NCBI GenBank assembly: GCA_037501455.1
Contig: CM074860.1
Coordinates: forward strand, 49,734,501 to 49,798,500
DNA from: Lantana camara
Taxonomy: Eukaryota; Streptophyta; Magnoliopsida; Lamiales; Verbenaceae
Reading direction: 5' to 3'
DNA: 64,000 bases
Shown in pieces: positions 1 through 12,003 of the stretch. Below the pieces are notes generated by a model. That model was not told where the DNA came from. It did no database searches and saw nothing but the letters and a program-made list of their open reading frames with translations. How positions within the stretch are numbered: position 1 is the stretch's first letter; the number at the start of each line of letters is the position of its first letter. Made by a program: the position numbers and the translations under genes.

Positions 1-935
1 GGGTTCACCGTCGGCCCTTGCCTCCCCGGCTCCCCACAATACACTAAGCTCCGTGGCCCGTGATCATATCATACATGCAATCTCGCCAAAACATAAGGTA
101 GGTGTGCATAAAGGAAAGGTTATACGTTTGAAATCATTTACTCGAGAAAAGACTCAATATATATGTATAATCATATTGTTTTGGCTTAAAACTTGTCACA
201 TAGGGAAATATATCGGTCAATTCATATCTAATAGAAGAAAAACCCACCTTTCAAACAAAAGATCGACACAAGCGTCTCAAGGCTCGCCTACGTCTCCGAC
301 CGAACCCAAATCTGTACAAAAGAAAGGTATGAGACTCAATAACCACATATGACGCTCGGCAATGAAGTGAATATGACATGAATGCATAAAGGATCATGTT
401 ATATCATAAAAATGTTCATGTGCACTATTAAGGAATTTAAAACGTATAATCGAACCATTCGTTCATATATTTAATTCAAATTCATAAATTCATAATTCCT
501 ATTAATTTAATCTAAAATTCCATTTAATGTTCATAACACTTAACATTCATATTTTCAATTAGGAATAAAAGAAATAAAACGTTCAAACAATAGTCGGTAA
601 TTTAAATACGCAAAATAGAAATCAACTAATTCTAAAATTGAATTAAATCAAATAATATTTAAAATAACATATAATAAATATAATATATACTAATTATATA
701 TATATACATATATATACATATATTTATATATCATACGTATATACATATAAATTACATAAATACATGCATGCATGACTTAATCTAATATATATATATTACA
801 TATATGCATGTAAATTACATAAATATATACATGCATAATCACACACACTCGTGCACTCAACACTCATGCACACATGCATGCACAAACAATGCCCCCATTT
901 TCATGCATATACTTATACACACACGCACACACTCC

Positions 936-938
<3 letters not shown>

Positions 939-977
<39 letters not shown>
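939..977. repeat. (AT)n microsatellite inside the leftmost LTR
   Basis: An uninterrupted AT dinucleotide run, preceded by CA-rich sequence (840-935) and followed by more CA-rich sequence to about 1030. A comparable TA run sits in the LTR at 24511-27189. It generates spurious Ile-Tyr ORFs on both strands. Confidence 0.95.
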
Positions 978-978
<1 letters not shown>

Positions 979-1140
979 TCACGCACACACACAAGGAATA
1001 ACAGCAACAACAGCTACACAACACACACACACTCCTAGCAACACCAAGAAGGAAGGAGCAGCAGCAGGAGAAGAGAAAGAAAAGGAAAAGAATGAAGAAG
1101 AAGATCAGACGCAGCAACAGCAGACTTTCGGCAGAAAACA

Positions 1141-1295
1141 GGGGTCGCGGCCGCGACCCCTTTCCTTCCCGAAATGGTAGCGACCGCTACCAGGATTTTT
1201 CGGAATTTTTGAGCAATTAACAGAATACGTGAACAGCCTACTGTTCAGTCGTGGGCGCGACTGAAATTAAGGGAAATAAGGTCGCGGGCGCGACC
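1141..1295. repeat. Array of GC-rich palindromes, GGTCGCG core
   Basis: Four dyad-symmetric words in about 155 bp: ggggtcgcggccgcgacccc (1141-1160, perfect), ggtagcgaccgctacc (1176-1191), agtcgtgggcgcgact (1247-1262) and ggtcgcgggcgcgacc (1280-1295). They lie in AT-rich LTR sequence, about 1.42-1.58 kb from the LTR start. Related, more eroded words occur in the LTRs of element E. Confidence 0.85.
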
Positions 1296-3258
1296 TGCGT
1301 GAAACTGCCCTGACGCAGAACTGGAGAGGAAAAAAAACAGAGTACAAACAACCAATCCAATCCCACAAGATCAGTTAAGGCTAGGCATCAAATATGCATC
1401 AGAAATACTCCAAAACAACAATCAAATCAGCTCCAAGAAGAATCAAACGTGAGGTGAAGGCAAGGGTGTTCATTTCAAGCTATAACTTCAAGGGTTCATT
1501 AATGGTAGCTCATGAATGCTTCAAGTACCAGCTAATACATCACCATAAATGTAGAGAGGAGATCAAAACAATCATTCTCGTGCTTGGAATCATTCAAAAA
1601 GCTCATGAATTGAAAGAGATCAAACAAATGCCCAAAACCTAAGTATATTTTCAATCTGTCAAAAATTCATGAAACCTTGCTCAAATTTAGGGATGAACGA
1701 ATGAAAATGACTCATATTGAATGTACATAACATATCCAAGCTTACCTTGTGGATTAATGGAGGTTTGGAAGAGATTTGAGCTTGAATCTCCAAGGATAGG
1801 CTTGAGCTACGGGATTTCTGGAAAACAGAGGATGTTTGGCCAATTTGATCTAAGTGAGAAAGGTTATCTCGGTTTAGGGGATTAAAGGCTGAATAAAGGG
1901 TTGAGTTAGGGTTCCAAAAACTTAAACCATGGTTAATTTGGTCAACAAATGAATAAGTTATGATTTATTTGGTAAAAGGTGGCAGATTGAGTTCCCGTTG
2001 CATGTTTCGGTTAAATTTCGTAGGTTCGAATGATTCTGGAAAAATATGTGGCTAAGTTTATAAACTCGAATTTTCGTTACGAGTTCAGCGAAGTTGACGA
2101 AACTCGAATCCGAGTTTCCTAGCTCAAGATATTAAATTCGGAACCAAGGGTACGCTAAGTGCTCTTTAGCCCCCGTTTTGGTTCCTCGAATCAAATTAAA
2201 TTCGTAAGCATATCAAATAAATCCGAAAACTTAAACCGAGCATAAAGGCATGTTCATAACACATATATTTACGACATATTACAATTGCACGACGTTTCGA
2301 TATCATTTCATATAAGAACAATGCACAAAATGAACAACATGTACAAATTCATGCAAGGTCATGCATAAACTATAAATGCCATGCATAAAATTTAAATAAA
2401 AAGAATTAATTCTAATATTAAATAAATTAAATTAATATTAACGTAATTAATTAATTAAAGCATGATTAATTAACATAATACATAATTAGCATAATCATTA
2501 ATTTAATAATAAAATAAATAAACGTATATATATATTTATATATACTTATATTACGTAATATATTAAAATAATAATAATAATTAAAATAAAATATAATAAA
2601 ATAAAATAATAACAATTTATAATAAGCTTAAATATAAAACACGTAAAACAAATAATTCGCGTAAATTGGTAAGCACATACGTCGTACCTTTACGTCTGAA
2701 AAGTCGGGGCGTTACAAAGAGTATAACAAAGATACTCAAGTATTCAGAAACATATACAGAAACATAAAGTGATGCAGCCATAAAACATATGCAGGACACA
2801 AAAGGAAGTAATACTAAGTCCCGGCAGAAACAAAAATGACAATCTAGAGCTTCAAGATACCTCTAGACTGCGGCTGCAAGACCTGAAACCACGAGGCAAG
2901 AAAACGGGAGAGGTATTAGTCAAAAGGACTAAGTGAGGGAATACTTTAAAGAAGTACTGAGTAATAAAGAAGTTGAAGTAAAATTCGAAACTGTTAAGTG
3001 CAATACTTTAAAGAAGAACTCGAAACAAGTTCGGTTGATAAAACTCTTTGAATGTGATGCTGTAAAAGAATGCACGTTAAAAACATTTTCATGCTTCATA
3101 CGCGCACACATATGCTGTTGATGGTTCATAATTCTTTCATAAAACGGGATAAGGGTAAAGTGAACTTTTCCAGATATGAACCATCCTTTATGAAACAGAA
3201 TTTTGCCCGCAAGCTAGGCTCCTCCATCCTTACTCCAGAAAAACATGATTCGGTAGAA

Positions 3259-3410
3259 CATCGGACCAGGATCAACGATAATTCTACGTTTAGTAGAGTA
3301 TCGGACCAAGATCAACAATAACCCCACATATAGTAGAGCATCGGACCAAGGTCAACAACAACTCCGCACATAGTAGACTATCGGACCAAGGTCAACAACA
3401 ACTCTTTCCA
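3259..3410. repeat. ~40-bp tandem repeat with word ATCGGACCAAGGTCAACAA
   Basis: Four adjacent units share atcggaccaaggtcaacaa (with variants) separated by a variable stretch ending in tagtaga. The same array is in the 5' LTR at about 13745-13890, with a small length difference in the last unit. Confidence 0.85.
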
Positions 3411-5490
3411 ACGCATACAAACATGCACCATCCTCCACCGGTTGTCACTTAGGGTAGCTAGCCCTAGGCGACCTGTAAACATGTAATGGGAACAGATTTG
3501 CTGTCCGTTCCCAGACAGATTGTCCTGACTTAACAAACCTCCTGTTAAAAGTCGGTGTCAATTGTCTAAGTGTGGCGGCCGGTATTGGTGATGTCGTTGG
3601 CGCTCACCTCCCGAGCATCACCTCCACACATAACCGCCGGGCCCAAACTGTAAACTGTATGCTTGCATTTAAGATTTAGCAGTGACCAGAGTACCACTCC
3701 AGTATGCTAACAATAACATGTGAAACTGTAACTGGAACATATGATGCTGTCTGTAAAACATATGATTCTGTCTGAAAATAACATGTGATTCTGTCTGAAA
3801 ACATGTGATTCTGTCTGTAAAACATATGAAACTGTCTGTAAACTGTACTTTGAAAACATATGCAAAACATGTAACTGTCTTTGAACAAGAATGCAGAACT
3901 TTGGAAAACATGTGCTGTAGATCAAGGTATACTATTAAAGTATGAATGATCCTTTCAAGAGAATGTCCCGATAAAAGGGATAGTTCAAAACGAGGTTTAG
4001 CTTTGAATTTCAAAACATATGATACGATAATATAATCGTGGTTCCAGTTGAAAAACATTTAACTTCACCTCACCTAATAGTAACAAAAGGCAGGTAGACA
4101 GATTATGCGGTCCCCTGGGGATCCCAGTGCTCAACTTTAATTCCTGTAGGTGGTGTACTAGAGTGAGCTTAAGAACTAAGACCCACTACTAACCAAGATG
4201 CATAAGAAATGCATGAAACAATGAACAAGGAACATGTAAAGAACATGTAACACAAGAGAGTAATACCATTTAAGGTATCCAAGAAAGGTAACACACAAAG
4301 GAATACATTAAAGTGAGTTACTCTTAACGTTAGACTATGGTCTTACTATAACAGAGTAAGCTTTAGTCAAGTTATGAATCCTATCGCAAACCTTAAGTTA
4401 AGAAACAAGTCCACGAAAGAAAACACATTTTGAAAACACATTTTAGACCCTGGATATGGAAACCCTAGGTGCAAATATCTATTAAGAAAGCACAAGTTTT
4501 AATTCATTTTTACTATTCAAAAGCACTATTCAAGATTACTATTCAAGATTACTATTCACGATTACTATTCACTGGTTACTATTCACATGTCGGGTCAAAG
4601 GGTCGGGTCAAACCCTTACTATACACACACCCACACACACACGGTACACACACACACCATGCACGAACACACACACACACACGACATGCACACACACACA
4701 CACCCTAATTAAATTATGATCTTGATTATAACCTATAGTTTCAAGTTCATGTTAATATAATCAAGTGTGATCTAGGTTAAAGGTATGACCTATAGTTAAG
4801 AGATCCAATTAAGGCATAAGATCAAGTTATGAAACACTATTCTATCTTAGGTTATAACATTTGACACTATTAAAGTGTATAACATAATCAAGGCACTAAT
4901 CCATTCATCCAAATCATATCATAAGCTCAATTCATAATTCAAGAAGCATATAACAATGTGACAACATGTCACAACATATATCATATCATATCATGAACCT
5001 TTGGGCATGTAACATGTAACAATTTAATTCCAATATCAACATGTAACAAGTTGTGACATAATTAATTGTAAATCACTATTCCATTAGCAAGCATGCATGA
5101 ACATAATTCAAATTCCATAATCATGCATCAATTCTCATAATATAACAATCATATCACATGATCAAAGCATATACTAGAGCAATTTATAACATATTCAAGC
5201 ATATACTAGACAATTAAAACATATAAACAACTATCAAAAGATATCATGAAAACTATATAATAAATGCATAAAATAAAATCCTATATGGCTTAGGGAAGAC
5301 CCTAAGACCCAACCTAAACATAATATAAACATACCATAACATAAAAACACAAACTAACTAAACATAACATAAAAATAAAGCAACTAACCTAGCAAAGGGG
5401 AGGGGAGGCCGACGGCCAAGAGGGAAAGGAGGGAGAGAGGAGTGCTTGTTAACACAAGACTTTGAGCAAGGAATGAAATGCCATGAGCCC

Positions 5491-5501
5491 TCTATTTATA
5501 G
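5491..5501 (-). promoter_or_regulatory. TATA box of element A LTR (3' copy)
   Basis: Minus-strand CTATAAATAGA, followed by a short GC-moderate stretch before the LTR's 3' half. The identical site is in the 5' LTR. Position and sequence suit a Pol II retrotransposon promoter. Confidence 0.6.
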
Positions 5502-6518
5502 TTGAAGAGAAGCCCCTCACCTTGGAAATAAAATGTGGAGAAGGGTAGGAGAGCAAAAATTGGATAGATTCTCTTGGAAGCTTTAGGCATATGAAGCTAA
5601 AAATGGGGCTGCTGGGGGTATTTCTGTAATTTTGTTGCCCAAGGCTCGAGGATAAGTGACTGGAAGTATAACCATTCGGACGGCAAGAAAATTAGCTTCG
5701 AAACGCATATTCATTCATTGAAATCGGATTTACCGTTTGAAAGATACATTAGTTTTAGTGAATAAAAGTTTTGAGCTCGAAACTCAACACGAGTGAAAAA
5801 CGACTTTGTAGAATGATTTTCAAGTCCGGATTGTTTCCAAAATTCAAGAAATAAATCGAGAAGCGTTTTGAATCCAAAATCGACTAAAAAACGTTTTACC
5901 GTTAAAAAGTTGAAAACGTAGAGTGAATAGTGAATTCTCACGTACGAACGTACGCTTCAAAATTTCAAGCTAGGGTTTGAATCAAGAGTTGTAAAACATC
6001 TCAAAAATCTTGAAATAGCTCAAGTAATGCAAATTCGAAGAGAAAACATTTTCCGAATGAAAACCGTTCGTAGAAGAAATAGTGAACTAGGGTTTTCGAA
6101 AACATTTTCAATAAAACAAAGTTCCGGAATAGATTTCCAAGCCAAGAATAATATCAAAAGACTCGTCTCGACTCAAGGATCGATTCGACTGTAACTTGAG
6201 TAGGAAAAGGTATCAGAATCAAAAGCTCATTTTCTGATGAATAGTAACTTTGGTCGGTAAGTTCCAAAAATACCCTTATGGTTCAAGAAAGACTCTCTGA
6301 GCTCGGGAAACAAGTTCAAACGATTGGAAAACATGTGTGATGAACCTCTAGGGTTCGAGTAGCAATATGAACAAGGTAGGCTCGGGTTATGAATAGTAAA
6401 CTATATCAAAGGTCAAGAATTCCCCTTTAAAACATGTCAGATCATATACGAGCACAAAGTTCATGTAAGAATGCAATGCATGAGGATTCAAAAAGTTGGA
6501 TCACGGTCTATAAACGCT

Positions 6519-6833
6519 TTACCACTGCCTTAACTTACTGTTTTCATCCAGGCCCTGTTTTGGGCTGTTACAATCACCCCTCCTTAAAGAGAATTTGTCC
6601 TCAGATTCTTCCGCTGTAACTGCAAACAACTCAGGGTGATGCTTCTGCATTTTCTCTTCTGTCTCCCAGGTTGCCTCTTCTGTCTCATGTCCCTTCCAAA
6701 GGACTTTAACTAAAGGAATTTTCCTATTCCTCAGCTCTTGCAACTTCCTGTCTAGAATCTTAACGGGCTTCAAAACATAAGTCAGATCCGGTTCCAATGT
6801 TATCTCCTCTACCGGTACAACCTCTGTCTCATC
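6519..6833 (-). pseudogene. Chromodomain end of element A integrase, out of frame with pol
   Basis: In this frame the minus strand encodes a chromodomain at the expected place just after the integrase C-terminus. Visible landmarks are PVKILDRK, LVKVLWKG and the aromatic-rich ATWETEEKM stretch, ending near HHPELF. In chromoviruses this domain is thought to guide integration to modified histones. It is separated from the pol frame by a stop (6886-6888) and a one-base frame shift between about 6838 and 6885, so it would not be translated with pol in this copy. The frame continues through the polypurine tract and about 50 bp into the 3' LTR before stopping at 6519. Confidence 0.88.
6573..6585 (-). 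other. Polypurine tract of element A
   Basis: Minus-strand AAGGAGGGGTGAT directly abuts the LTR start TGTAACAGCCC, as expected for the plus-strand primer of reverse transcription. It lies inside the chromodomain reading frame. Confidence 0.85.
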
Positions 6834-6885
6834 CGAGAGGTGAACTCATATTGGCCAAAGTGGAAGAGAAGAAACACTTGCGAAG

Positions 6886-9800
6886 CTAAGATACATGAAA
6901 TACGTTGTGGATTCCTGTTAGACCTACAGGCAAATCCAATCTATAAGCAGTCGGTCCGACTCTCTCCAGTATCTCATACGGTCCAACATATCTCGGGTTT
7001 AACTTTCCTCCTTTTCCAATTCGGGAAAACCCTTTTCTTGGCGATGCCTTCAGAAATACCTTTTCGCCCACTGTGAATTCCAAATCCCTTCTTCGTCGAT
7101 CAGCATAACTCTTCTGCCTGTCCTGGGCAGCTTTCATTCTCTGGCGAATGATCTGAATCTTCTCCGTCGCTTCTCTTGTCCATTTAGCTGAATTCACTCT
7201 GATCGGTCCTTCCTCAGTACATCTTGCTTCATCCAAATCCCAGTATAACGGGGATCTACATTTCCTTCCATACAGAGCTTCATGTGGAGCAGCTTTAATA
7301 GAAGCTTGATAACTATTATTGTATGCAAACTCCACAAGAGGTAAACACTCTTTCCAACTTTCCTGGAAGTCCAAAGCGCAAGCTCTTAGCATATCTTCCA
7401 AGTACTTAATCATCCTTTCTGATTGTCCATTCGTCTGAGGATGCGCTGCAGTACTGAAGTTCAACTTTGTTCCCATTAAAGTCTGAATCTCTTTCCACAA
7501 GTGCGACGTGAATTTCGGATCTCTATCCGAGACTATACTGTTCGGGACTCCATGTAATCTAACAATCTCTTGTTGATACAGCTTTGCCAACGTACTGACC
7601 TTATCCGTTGTCTTAACGGGCAAAAAGTGCGCTGACTTTGTCAATCGATCAATGATCACCCAGATACTATCTTGTCCTCCTCTGACTTTGGGTAATCCAG
7701 TGACAAAATCCATCGTGATTTGCTCCCACTTCCAAGTCGGAATCGGTAATGGTTGTAACTTCCCACTCGGTTTCTGGTGCTCAGCTTTAACTTTCTGACA
7801 AGTTAAGCACTTCTTGACATAGTTGGCTATGTCTTTCTTCATTCCGTTCCACCAGAAATGCGTCTTAACATCTTGATACATCTTAGTGCCTCCGGGATGT
7901 ATCGTGTACTTAGTCTTATGCGCTTCGTCGAGAATCTCTTTCCTCAAAACAGTTGGTACGCATACTCGACCTTTGTACCTCAATATTCCATGTTCATCAA
8001 CCTTGAACTTAGTCTCATCATCTTTCTCCTTAGATTCGAGACATTTCTTAATCCACTCGTCGTTCTTCTGTGCTTCCAGCACTTGTTCTTTCAAAGGTGA
8101 TATCATCACAACGTTCGCGATTCGAGCTTTAGTTATCACTTCCATTCTTTCTCTTTTATCAGTCTCGGGGTTGGCAGAAATCTGTGCCAAACGAACTTTC
8201 CTGCTTAGAGCATCTGCTACAACATTCGCCTTTCCTGGATGGTACTGAATAATGCAATCGTAGTCCTCCAGAAATTCCATCCATCTCCTTTGTCGCATAT
8301 TCAACTCCTTCTGAGTGAATAGATATCGCAGGCTCTTATAATCAGTAAAGATCTCAAACGTAACTCCATACAGGTAATGTCTCCACTTTCCAAGAGCAAA
8401 AATTATCGCGGCTAACTCCAAATCATGTGTCGGGTAGTTAACTTCATGCGTTTTGAGTTTCCTTGATGCATACGCAATCACCTTTCCATTCTGCATCAAA
8501 ACTCCTCCTAGTCCTTCTTTCGAAGCATCGGTGTAGACTGTGTATCCTTCTTTTCCTTCTGGTAATGTTAACACGGGTGCAGTTGTTAGCATCTCCTTCA
8601 ATCTTTGAAAACTTTGCTCACACTTCTCCGTCCATTCAAACTTCCCTTCTTTCTTTGTCAACTTAGTGAGAGGTGTAGCTATCTTCGAGAAATCTTGGAT
8701 AAACCTCCGGTAGTAACCAGCTAATCCCAGAAAACTCCTCACTTCTGAAGGATTCTTCGGTGACTTCCAATCCATGATTGTTTCGATCTTTGAGGGATCT
8801 ACTTCGATTCCAGATCCTGATATGATGTGTCCGAGAAATGTAACTCTCTCAAGCCAGAACTCACATTTACTAAACTTTGCATATAGCTTGTGATCCAGCA
8901 AAGTGCGTAACACGATTCGAAGATGTTGAACATGTTCCTCCGGTGTCTTCGAAAATACCAAAATATCGTCGATGAAGATCACTAAAAACTTATCGAGAAA
9001 CGGCTTGAATATACGGTGCATCATATCCATGAATGCAGCTGGTGCGTTTGTCAAACCAAACGGCATTACTACAAACTCATAATGTCCATATCGGCTGTTG
9101 AAAGCAGTCTTAGGAATATCTGTTTCCCTGATCTTCAATTGATAATACCCTTGTCTAAGATCTAACTTGGAGTAGACCTTCGATCCTTGAAGTATATCGA
9201 ACAGCTCTTCGATATGAGGGAGAGGATATTTATTCTTGATTGTCATCCTGTTCAGCTCCCGATAGTCAATGCATAAACGCAATGATCCATCCTTCTTCTT
9301 AACGAAAAGCACAGGCGCTCCCCACGGCGACGTGCTTGGTCGAACATATCCTGACTCAATCAACTCGTCCAATTGCTTTCTCAGTTCATCCAATTCAGCT
9401 GGAGCCATTCTATAAGGTGTCTTCGAGTACGTCTCAGCTCCTGATATCGTCTCGATCGTAAACTCCAACTCTCGGTCAGGAGGTAACAAATCTAAATACT
9501 CAGGAAACACATCTAAGAATTCGTTCACCACTTCCACTTCTTCGATCTTAAGTTGATCTTTCCGTCTATTCAAAAGATAAGCCACAAATCCACTAGCTCC
9601 TTTCTGAATCAACTTCTTAGCTTCCATCGAAGAAATCACTGATAACTTCTCAACTTTCCCTTCTGATGTCCCACTTTCATCTTCTTCCAAGATGATCTCT
9701 TTCTTGTAACAATCCAACTTAGCTCGGTACTTAGACAACCAATCCATACCAAGTATAACATCGTATCTTGTCATCGGTAACTCAATAAGATCCGTCGGGT

Positions 9801-11184
9801 AACAACGGGTACCAATACATATAGGGCAGCGTTTATATACTTGATCCGTAACAAGGCAAGTTCCCAAAGGAGAACTCACTTCAAATTTATATGGCAAGTA
9901 TTCAAGCGGAAACTGTAAATGCGCACATAATTTAGATGCAACAAATGAATGCGTGGCACCAGGGTCATACAAGACCTTAACTGGCATGTTAAGAATGTGC
10001 ACAATACCTTCCACAACAGACGAAGGATCAACCTCCTCCTTACCATCCAAAGTATAAGCTCTGCCTTTGACCACCAGTTTGTTCGTCGTACCCACCACTC
10101 CTTTTCCTTTATCCTGGACCCCAAATCTCCTGATCTTGTGCGGGCAACTATCCATCTGGTGCTCAAGGGAACCACACGCGAAACACTGTCCAGCTTTCTT
10201 GCGACAGTTCTCTTCAGTGTGTCCCGTTCGGCGACAATATCGGCAAACAATTTCCTCTGGACCTGGCTGAGGTGCTCTCTGCTGTTGTGGCGCCCTCTGG
10301 TACTGCTGTGGCGCTTTCTGCTTCTGTGCTTGCTGTTTTGGTGGAGCGTTCTGCTGCTGACGCTGTGGTGTTACCATTGGCTTCTTTCCAGTTCCTTGGG
10401 GAAAAGATCCGGAAGGTCGCTTATTCCCTTGATAAGGCTTAGGGCTAGAAGGTCCTTGTCGTGCAGTAGTTATCTTGATCTCCTTGTGTGCAGCTTCAAC
10501 CCTTATAGCTCTATCAACAGCCTGGTTGTAGGTCTCAATGTCCAAAGATGCAAGTGCCAACCGAAGTTCGGGCTTCAGTCCATCAATAAACCTCTTGGTC
10601 TTGCGACGCTCATCATTCGGAATATGAGGCGCATATTTGATTAGCCTCACAAACCTAGCCTCATACTCCATCACATTCATAGTTCCCTGAACCAGACTCA
10701 TAAACTCAGCCGCTCGTGCATCACGAGTCACTTGAGGCGTATACTTCTGCTGAAACTCTCTGATAAACTCATCCCAACTTCCCTCAACGTTGTTCTCAAT
10801 CCACATATGCTGAACGTGCTTCCACCAATTGTATGCAGCTCCTTCCATAAGAAAAGTAGCATATCGAACTCGTTTACGATCCTCTGGGTAGATCTCCATA
10901 GCCTCGAAAATCTTCTCAAGACTAGTAATCCAGTTCTCAGCCTTTAGGTCGTTCGGTTCTCCATAGAACTTAGGCGGATTCATCCTCAGAAATTTCTCCA
11001 ATGACCTTTCATTAGGAGGGTTATCTCTCGGTGCACAAGCCCTCATAAATTGTCGTAGCACATCCCTTAATCCCGGAGTTCCTTACCGTTCAGGGGGTGG
11101 CGTAACATCTCTTTGGGGTGGTGTGACATCTCTTTGGGGTGGCAGTGGTGGTACACGATTCCGGGGTGCTCTTCTTGGTGGCAT
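6886..11184 (-). CDS. gag-pol: Gag-Pol polyprotein of element A (interrupted near its N-terminus)
   Basis: Single-frame Ty3/gypsy polyprotein. The likely ATG is at 11184 (start [10 protein letters not shown]), but an in-frame TAA sits at 11083-11085 (codon 34). The long open stretch after it, from about codon 42 (GTG at 11061), is 1391 codons. Counted from that point: Gag core ~29-200, two CCHC knuckles (273-286, 293-306), aspartic protease DPGATH (366-371), RT with FIDD (696-699), RNase H (TDAS 844-847, D907, D950), integrase HHCC (H1048, H1055, C1085, C1088) and DDE (D1118, D1179, E1215, DD35E spacing). All these catalytic residues are present. The frame ends at a TAG (6886-6888) just after NVFHVS, before the displaced chromodomain. 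Function: capsid formation, cDNA synthesis and integration. The two stops and the frameshift make this copy unlikely to be autonomous. Confidence 0.95.
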
Positions 11185-12003
11185 GTTGTTACTGAATTCA
11201 TAAGCATTCAGATACATATATTCGATGCATGACATATAATGATTCACAGAATCCGTAACCACGTATTCACATTCTCACGTAGTCACACATAAGTATGAGA
11301 ACAACACATTCCCATAACAACATGTCAGCAAAGATTCGAGATCTCCAAACATATCATATAATCAGAAACAATTGTCAGACAACATGTAAACGAGAACAGA
11401 AGCTCGGGTAACATATCAACATATCAGAAACATGTATAACATATCCCAAAACATGACCAACATGTAAAACGGGAACAGAACGTGTACTGTCATAACAACA
11501 AGAACTGTAACATGATCAACATATCCAGAAGCGTATCCAACATATCAAGAATAATAGCATGCTATCAATAAATGAAAAGGCATGATCCTATCAACGGTCC
11601 TAATGGTATCTTGAAGCAACTCTAAGACTCATGCAATGACAGTTATGGAAAGCAGTAAACAGATATCCAACATAAAGCCGAAAGTGTTATAACTGTGCAA
11701 GGTTTGGTAAAATTTACTACAGGCCACATGTTAACAGTATTAATTCAAAATGGGGAGGACCCGATACTATCGAGTTGACTCCCTTACAGGCCTTACCAAT
11801 CCGTCCAACCCTACTGAAAATAACCTAGTAGGTACCAAGTCATCTGAACCGTCATCCGTGGTGCCAAAAGTCGGGGATCATCTACCAAACCTATACATCT
11901 CCTCATCCAAAAGTCAGTCCTGAACTGTCCCGACTATACGTCCGCCATCCATAGATAGATATATATGCATCAGGACTATATACAGAAAACCTCCTATCAG
12001 CAA
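11185..12003. other. Spacer between leader ORF and gag in element A
   Basis: About 0.8 kb without a supported gene. It is AT-rich, with many acatat/catgta words. On the minus strand it runs from the end of the 226-codon ORF to the gag ATG. It could hold splice or ribosome re-initiation signals for gag, but none could be singled out. Confidence 0.6.

Larger units (their letters stand above)
1..2716 (-). mobile_element. Partial long LTR of a Ty3/gypsy Del/Tekay-like element
   Basis: Read on the minus strand the segment starts at 2716 with TGTAACGCCCCGACTTTTC, the same start as the plus-strand LTRs at 22054 and 24511. It shares with them a block containing GGCTAAAGAGCA and TTAGCG (minus strand, around 2140-2190), and its left edge resembles the 3' third of those LTRs (GGCAAGGGCCGACGGTGA near 1-30, minus strand). 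It runs off the window, so internal region and other LTR are not visible. The right edge abuts element A's LTR in mid-sequence, so this element inserted into that LTR. No coding potential is recognised: the ORFs of 60-110 codons are chance frames, several of them through CA/TA runs. Confidence 0.8.
2717..6572 (-). repeat. 3' LTR of element A (truncated)
   Basis: It matches 13197-17061 along its whole length and ends on the plus strand in ...GGGCTGTTACA. About 325 bp present in the 5' LTR (12872-13196) are missing because another LTR begins at 2716. Inside are a ~40-bp tandem repeat (3259-3410), a run of related ATGTGATTCTGTCTG words (3716-3850), repeated TTACTATTCA words (4505-4585), a CA microsatellite (4618-4704) and a minus-strand TATA box (5491-5501). 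No gene is seen. The 129-codon minus-strand ORF at 3669-4058 recurs in the other LTR but is built on the tandem words. Confidence 0.93.

Noticed and set aside
1394..1642. 82-codon plus-strand ORF as a small host gene
   Set aside because: It is antisense within an LTR, with no start context, promoter or homologous landmark.
3259..3410. Repeat with spacers resembling a CRISPR array
   Set aside because: Units are diverged, contiguous ~40-bp tandem repeats inside a plant LTR, with no unique spacers of constant length and no cas genes.
3669..4058. 129-codon minus-strand ORF present identically in both LTRs of element A (also 14150-14539)
   Set aside because: The LTRs are near-identical copies, so repetition is not evidence of selection. 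The frame is built from repeated ATGTGATTCTGTCTG words and two other frames over the same words are open too.
4618..4704. CA-rich tract as telomeric or satellite repeat
   Set aside because: A simple CA microsatellite present in both LTRs of A. It has no TTTAGGG-type unit.
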